54,063 nucleotides of DNA from Verrucomicrobiota bacterium (GTDB lineage: Bacteria > Verrucomicrobiota > Verrucomicrobiia > Limisphaerales > CAIMTB01): the NCBI GenBank assembly GCA_963205105.1, contig CAUJJW010000072.1:1-54063 (forward strand), written 5' to 3'. The position numbers and the translations under genes were made by a program. Below the pieces are notes generated by a model. The model did no database searches. It was not told the DNA's origin and saw only the letters and a list, made by a program, of their open reading frames with translations. Of the stretch, positions 50,622 through 54,063 are shown piece after piece (the first letter of the stretch is position 1; each line of letters starts with the position of its first letter).

Positions 50622-52343
50622 ATGAAACCCCGAACCACCGCATTCAGGCCCAGCTCGACGCATCTCGCCCTCCTGCTGGCCGCGCTGTTGCCCCAGGCCC
50701 TTTGCGCCAGCGAAGCACCCTCGGGCTCCACTCACGAGTCCCTACCCGCCGATTCCAAGGTTCTCCACCCGTGGGCCGGCGGCGTCGACCCACGGCCCAC
50801 CCTGAAGTCCGTCCAGCGCACCGACCAGGCCAACCAACTGCTGCTCAAATGGGTCGGCCTTGGCGGGCCCTACAAAGTTCAGCAGCGGGATTCCGTCACC
50901 GGCGGCGATTGGACGGCCATCGGCTCCCAAACCATGGACGAATCCACCACCGTCCCCATGGGCGAAGGCGTCGGCATTCTCCGCATCGAAGGCCCCCGCC
51001 CCACCTACCTGAGCGAAAGCACCTGCCGCGGCTGTCATCCGAGCGCCCATAACGGAGTCGCTGAGACCGCCCACGCCGGCGCCTTCGACACGCTCAAACG
51101 CATCGGCCAAGGCGGCAACGCCACCTGTCTTCCCTGCCATGTGGTCGGCTTTGGAATGCCCGGCGGCTTCGTCAGCGAGGCCACCACACCGCTGCTCGCC
51201 GGTATCCAGTGCGAAAACTGCCATGGGCCCGGCGGCAACCACGTCGCGGATGTCGGCAATCCCGCCTTCTACCCCGTGGTCAGCCAGGCCGGTACGCTCT
51301 GCGGCGGTTGCCACAGCGACTTCCATCATCCCACCTTCGATGAATGGCTCACCGCGGGTCACAGCCGGGTGCATCCCGAACTCGTCTCGGGCTTCATGAA
51401 CACCAACGTGGTGGCCGCTGAATCCCGCATGCGCTCCTGCGGCGCGTGCCACTCCGGTGGCGTCCGCCTCGCCATGCTGAATGGCGCCCAAGCCAACCCG
51501 CCAGTCGACCTTCCCGCCATGCCCAGCGGTGACCATGCCGCCAACACCGGCATCACCTGCGCCGTCTGTCACACCGCCCACGAGAAGACCGAGTTCGGAT
51601 CCCAACTCCGCAACCCGCCCTATTCCACCAACTTCTTCTCCTACGCCACATCGACCAACACCAACTTCACGCTCCAGTACAAGGTCGACATCAACATCTG
51701 CGGTCAGTGCCACAATCAGCGCGGCGCCACCTGGACCGGCACCGGACGACCACCCCATCATTCGCCGCAATACAACGTCCTGAACGGCAACATCGGCGAC
51801 GCCAAGACCGTGGGTATCGATCTCTCCCTGGTCCCCCAGTCCACGCACAAGGAAATCACCAAGCAGTGCACCCATTGCCATACTCACGGACATGGCTCCG
51901 AGAATCCGTCCGAAGAAGATCCGGTCTACACCGGCCACTCCTTCAAGCCGCTGCCCGAAAACTGCGTGCCTTGCCACACGACTGAGGAAGCCGAAGTCCT
52001 GATCGGTTTCCGCCAACGCACCACCAAGGGCGACATCGCGGCGCTCGTGGAACTGCTCGGCAAGTGGGGCGAAACCAAAGCGCCCGACCCGCTGCGCGCC
52101 AAGTACGGCAAACTCGCCTGGGAATTCACCTCGGCCGGTCAGCTCAGCCAACCCGCCGCGGGACCTGCAGTCACCGGACCGGCCGCCAACGAGCAATCCC
52201 TCATCCCCGATGAAATCAAGAAGGCCCGGTTCATCGTCTACATGATCGAGCACGATGGCAGCTACGGCGTGCACAACGCCCGCTTCTCCACCGCCTCACT
52301 CAAGGAAGCCAAGATCCTGGTCGAATCCAGGTTGGCCCAGTAA
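50622..52343 (+). CDS. Exported nine-heme c-type cytochrome
   Basis: The 573-residue product has a signal peptide (cleaved near LCA/SE) and a 90-residue N-terminal segment that looks like a small beta domain (LLLKWVGLGGPYKVQQRDS). Nine CXXCH motifs follow: CRGCH, CLPCH, CENCH, CGGCH, CGACH, CAVCH, CGQCH, CTHCH and CVPCH. The C-terminus contains EHDGSYGVHNARFS, a phrase I associate with NrfA-like and related multiheme cytochromes. No CXXCK active-site heme of canonical NrfA is present, so nitrite reduction is not supported. It could be a periplasmic hub or a surface terminal reductase. A 206-bp, less GC-rich gap precedes it and probably contains its own promoter; a strong terminator follows. 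Confidence 0.87.
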   Translation: MKPRTTAFRPSSTHLALLLAALLPQALCASEAPSGSTHESLPADSKVLHPWAGGVDPRPTLKSVQRTDQANQLLLKWVGLGGPYKVQQRDSVTGGDWTAIGSQTMDESTTVPMGEGVGILRIEGPRPTYLSESTCRGCHPSAHNGVAETAHAGAFDTLKRIGQGGNATCLPCHVVGFGMPGGFVSEATTPLLAGIQCENCHGPGGNHVADVGNPAFYPVVSQAGTLCGGCHSDFHHPTFDEWLTAGHSRVHPELVSGFMNTNVVAAESRMRSCGACHSGGVRLAMLNGAQANPPVDLPAMPSGDHAANTGITCAVCHTAHEKTEFGSQLRNPPYSTNFFSYATSTNTNFTLQYKVDINICGQCHNQRGATWTGTGRPPHHSPQYNVLNGNIGDAKTVGIDLSLVPQSTHKEITKQCTHCHTHGHGSENPSEEDPVYTGHSFKPLPENCVPCHTTEEAEVLIGFRQRTTKGDIAALVELLGKWGETKAPDPLRAKYGKLAWEFTSAGQLSQPAAGPAVTGPAANEQSLIPDEIKKARFIVYMIEHDGSYGVHNARFSTASLKEAKILVESRLAQ

Positions 52344-52393
52344 CCCATCCTATTGAGGGCCGACCCGTTCGAGGTCGAGCACCCACCCAGCAG

Positions 52394-52422
52394 CGGCCGG
52401 CGGATCTTCCGCCGGCCGTTTT
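52394..52422 (+). terminator. Intrinsic terminator closing the cytochrome cluster
   Basis: CGGCCGGCGGA at 52394-52404 pairs perfectly with TCCGCCGGCCG at 52408-52418 around a three-base loop, followed by TTTTGCGTTT. It marks the end of the multiheme cytochrome cluster. Confidence 0.9.
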
Positions 52423-52496
52423 GCGTTTCACAACCGGGAACGTCCTTTCACCACATAACCCTCAAGAAAGGGCCGTAATCGCCGTAACATTCCTTG

Positions 52497-53294
52497 ATGA
52501 AACGACGCCCCTGTTCGCGACGCTTCATAGGCTCCCGCCGACGCCACCCGGGACGGTTGTCCGCGTGGAACACCGCCCAGAATCCGGGCCGCCAAACGCA
52601 CCCATCCGACGACCTGCAAGCCGCGCCGTCCCGCCGCGCCGTCCGACCACGCATCCGATCCCGCCTCGCGATCACCCTCGTCACCCTGGCCATCCTCGGA
52701 GGCCTCACCGCAGCCCTGTGCCTGCCTGCCCTCTCGCATAACCCGCGTTCCCCCGGGAATCGCTTTGAAAGTCCTCCCCTCGATCACCTGATCTGGTGGG
52801 AATCTTTCTCCGAGGTGGATCAAACCCGCGGCATCCTCCGCGGTCTCAGCCTCCAGGCCATCGCCGAAATCCGCCGGGTCTACCTGCGCTCACGCTCCCT
52901 GCCCCACGACGGCCATGACTTCCCAAACCCCATCGCCAACCACGATCCAGCCCTGACCGCCGCCATTCACGCCGTCCAAGGACGCCTGGCAGAATTCGAA
53001 GGAACCGAATACGCGCGAACCTTTCAGAGCGAACTGCTGCGTCTGCTTCGAAAAGCAGGCCGCGACCACGATTGGCTCAACCTGTACCTGGAGCTCACTT
53101 ACCGTCAGCCGGACAATCCCCTCATCCTCCTCGAGTCAGCTCGCGCCGCCGATGCCGCCAAAATCACGGGACGAGAACACGAACTGCACGACGCCCTGGA
53201 TCATTGGAATCTGGTCCCTGAAAAATTTCGCACCGAACCCTTCGGGTCCGACTCCAACCCGCTGGCTCCCTGGCCGGAACCCCTCCTTCCGTAA
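52497..53294 (+). CDS. Unknown membrane-anchored protein
   Basis: About 265 residues. An Arg-rich N-terminal part of about 55 residues precedes one hydrophobic segment (LAITLVTLAILGGLTAALCL) and a soluble helical region with tetratricopeptide-like spacing (LLRKAGRDHDWLNLYLELTY, NPLILLESARAADAA). I do not recognise a family. The start could be the ATG at 52497 or a later codon nearer the membrane segment. Its stop is two bases before the signal peptidase start, so the two are probably co-transcribed. Confidence 0.6.
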   Translation: MKRRPCSRRFIGSRRRHPGRLSAWNTAQNPGRQTHPSDDLQAAPSRRAVRPRIRSRLAITLVTLAILGGLTAALCLPALSHNPRSPGNRFESPPLDHLIWWESFSEVDQTRGILRGLSLQAIAEIRRVYLRSRSLPHDGHDFPNPIANHDPALTAAIHAVQGRLAEFEGTEYARTFQSELLRLLRKAGRDHDWLNLYLELTYRQPDNPLILLESARAADAAKITGREHELHDALDHWNLVPEKFRTEPFGSDSNPLAPWPEPLLP

Positions 53295-53296
53295 GC

Positions 53297-54063
53297 ATGC
53301 GACGTTTGGACCTCATGCCAGCCCGCCACCCCAACATCACCCCGGCACAGAGGCCCTTCCGGGCCCCTGCCCTCCGACACTGGATCCTCCTCGGACTGAC
53401 CTGTGTCGGCATGCTGTTCTGGCTGAAGACCCACATCGGTTTCGTGATCGTCGACGGCGATAGCATGCTCCCAACTTTCGAATCCGGGGACCTGCTACTG
53501 ATCCACAAACGTGCCTATCGCCATATCGAACCCGCCCGCGGTGACATCGTGGTCGCGCGCTTCCGCTCGGAGCTCATCGTCAAACGCATCGTCGGGCTGC
53601 CCGGTGAAACCGTCGAAGTCGTCTCCGGCGGTGTTCACGTGAACACTGAGGCGATCCCCGAGTTGTACCCCCTCCAACCCGGTGTCCTGGAGGTGCACCC
53701 CGGCGAGCTGATGCCGGAGCGCTACGCCGTCCTCGGAGACAATCGCGCCGGTTCCGAGTACCAGCTGTTCTTCGCGGTGATTCCCTATGACGGGATCGTC
53801 GGAAGAGCACGACTCGCGTTCCGCCTGCGCCGGGCTGGCTTGTCGGTCTGGGTTCCCCCAACGCCTCAACCCCACCCCCCTATACGGATCGATTCAGATG
53901 AAATCGATGGAGTTCACGCCAGGACGCTGAGACGCAAAGAAAAGCCCCAAAAGGGCAGGATTGGGACCTTCCAGGCACCCAAACCTTTTGGTTCGCGGAC
54001 ACTCACAGGTGCAGTGCTCATTTTCGGCCGGTCCTTCTTGGCGTCTTCGCGTCTTTGCGTGAG
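53297..54063 (+). CDS. lepB: Signal peptidase I (runs off the window, tail in a repeat)
   Basis: From the ATG at 53297 the frame has one membrane segment (residues 28-43), then VDGDSMLPTFESGDLLL with the catalytic Ser, RGDIVVAR, IVKRIVGLPGE with the catalytic Lys and AVLGDNRAGSEYQ (box E). This is the Ser-Lys dyad of signal peptidase I, which cuts Sec and Tat signal peptides on the outer face of the inner membrane. The enzyme should end near IVGRARLAFRLRR (about residue 180). The frame has no stop up to the window edge, because a MITE-like repeat begins at about 53911 and is read through. The true stop lies beyond position 54063. Confidence 0.88.
   Translation, partial: MRRLDLMPARHPNITPAQRPFRAPALRHWILLGLTCVGMLFWLKTHIGFVIVDGDSMLPTFESGDLLLIHKRAYRHIEPARGDIVVARFRSELIVKRIVGLPGETVEVVSGGVHVNTEAIPELYPLQPGVLEVHPGELMPERYAVLGDNRAGSEYQLFFAVIPYDGIVGRARLAFRLRRAGLSVWVPPTPQPHPPIRIDSDEIDGVHARTLRRKEKPQKGRIGTFQAPKPFGSRTLTGAVLIFGRSFLASSRLCV
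53911..54063. mobile_element. MITE-like repeat at the window end (partial)
   Basis: The left arm ATTTCACGCCAGGACGCTGA-GACGCAAAGAAAAGCC type sequence (here TTCACGCCAGGACGC from about 53914) matches, inverted, the right arm TTCTTGGCGTCTTCGCGTCT then TTGCGTGAG at the window edge. ACGCAAAGACGCGAAGACGC arms are, from memory, very common terminal inverted repeats in bacterial genomes. The element overlaps the 3' end of the signal peptidase frame and is probably complete or nearly so at the window edge. Confidence 0.75.

Noticed and set aside
50622..52343. Nine-heme protein considered as cytochrome c nitrite reductase NrfA
   Set aside because: There are nine CXXCH sites rather than four plus a CXXCK catalytic heme, and the length and domain order differ.
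1..54063. tRNA, rRNA and transposase genes
   Set aside because: I looked for cloverleaf-like segments, conserved rRNA text and DDE or tyrosine transposase motifs and found none that I could support; the repeats appear to be non-autonomous.

Overview
The window is GC-rich, densely coded DNA from a bacterium that is most likely a member of Verrucomicrobiota, probably near the Limisphaerales/Pedosphaerales (subdivision 3). That assignment is an inference from gene content. The signs are C-terminal sorting tails of the PEP/VPDSG-CTERM kind, two large FG-GAP proteins with ASPIC/UnbV-type ends, a planctomycete-type cytochrome c, a DUF4912 protein next to a GH57 enzyme, a Tat-exported Gfo/Idh/MocA oxidoreductase, a CotH-like protein and many hairpin-rich intergenic repeats. 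Most genes lack a clear Shine-Dalgarno sequence. I found no rRNA, tRNA or CRISPR array.

Layout. 1-3.2 kb: a small exported protein and a CotH-like protein that carries two in-frame copies of a dispersed repeat. 3.2-9.5 kb: an operon of a YtrA-type GntR repressor, an ABC ATPase, two giant ABC-2 permeases and a small membrane protein, preceded by a 22-bp palindrome over its promoter. 9.6-11.2 kb: a VapBC-type toxin-antitoxin pair and a HAD phosphatase. 11.3-21.7 kb: three large exported proteins, namely two FG-GAP proteins and a 1340-residue protein built from five jelly-roll-like repeats. 21.7-30.3 kb: a repeat-rich gap, a homodimeric pyruvate dehydrogenase E1, a monoheme cytochrome, a beta-helix protein, a glutathione-independent formaldehyde dehydrogenase and a PIG-L deacetylase with a CBM9-like tail. 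30.3-40.3 kb: a RapA-like helicase, a class I xylose isomerase homologue, an oxidoreductase, a second PIN/RHH pair, argininosuccinate lyase and a choice-of-anchor protein with a sorting tail. 41-44.7 kb: DUF4912 protein and GH57 alpha-glucan enzyme.

The most interesting part is 44.9-52.3 kb: a DmsE/MtrA-like multiheme lipoprotein, an MtrB/PioB-like outer-membrane barrel, two small paralogous monoheme cytochromes, an inner-membrane NapC/NirT-type heptaheme cytochrome of ImcH-like design and a nine-heme exported cytochrome, closed by a strong terminator. Together they could form an electron path from the quinol pool across the periplasm and the outer membrane. The window ends with an unknown membrane-anchored protein and a signal peptidase I whose reading frame runs into a MITE-like repeat.

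A second theme is repeat invasion. At least five families of palindromic or MITE-like repeats are present, and two of them reach into coding sequence (the CotH protein and the signal peptidase tail).
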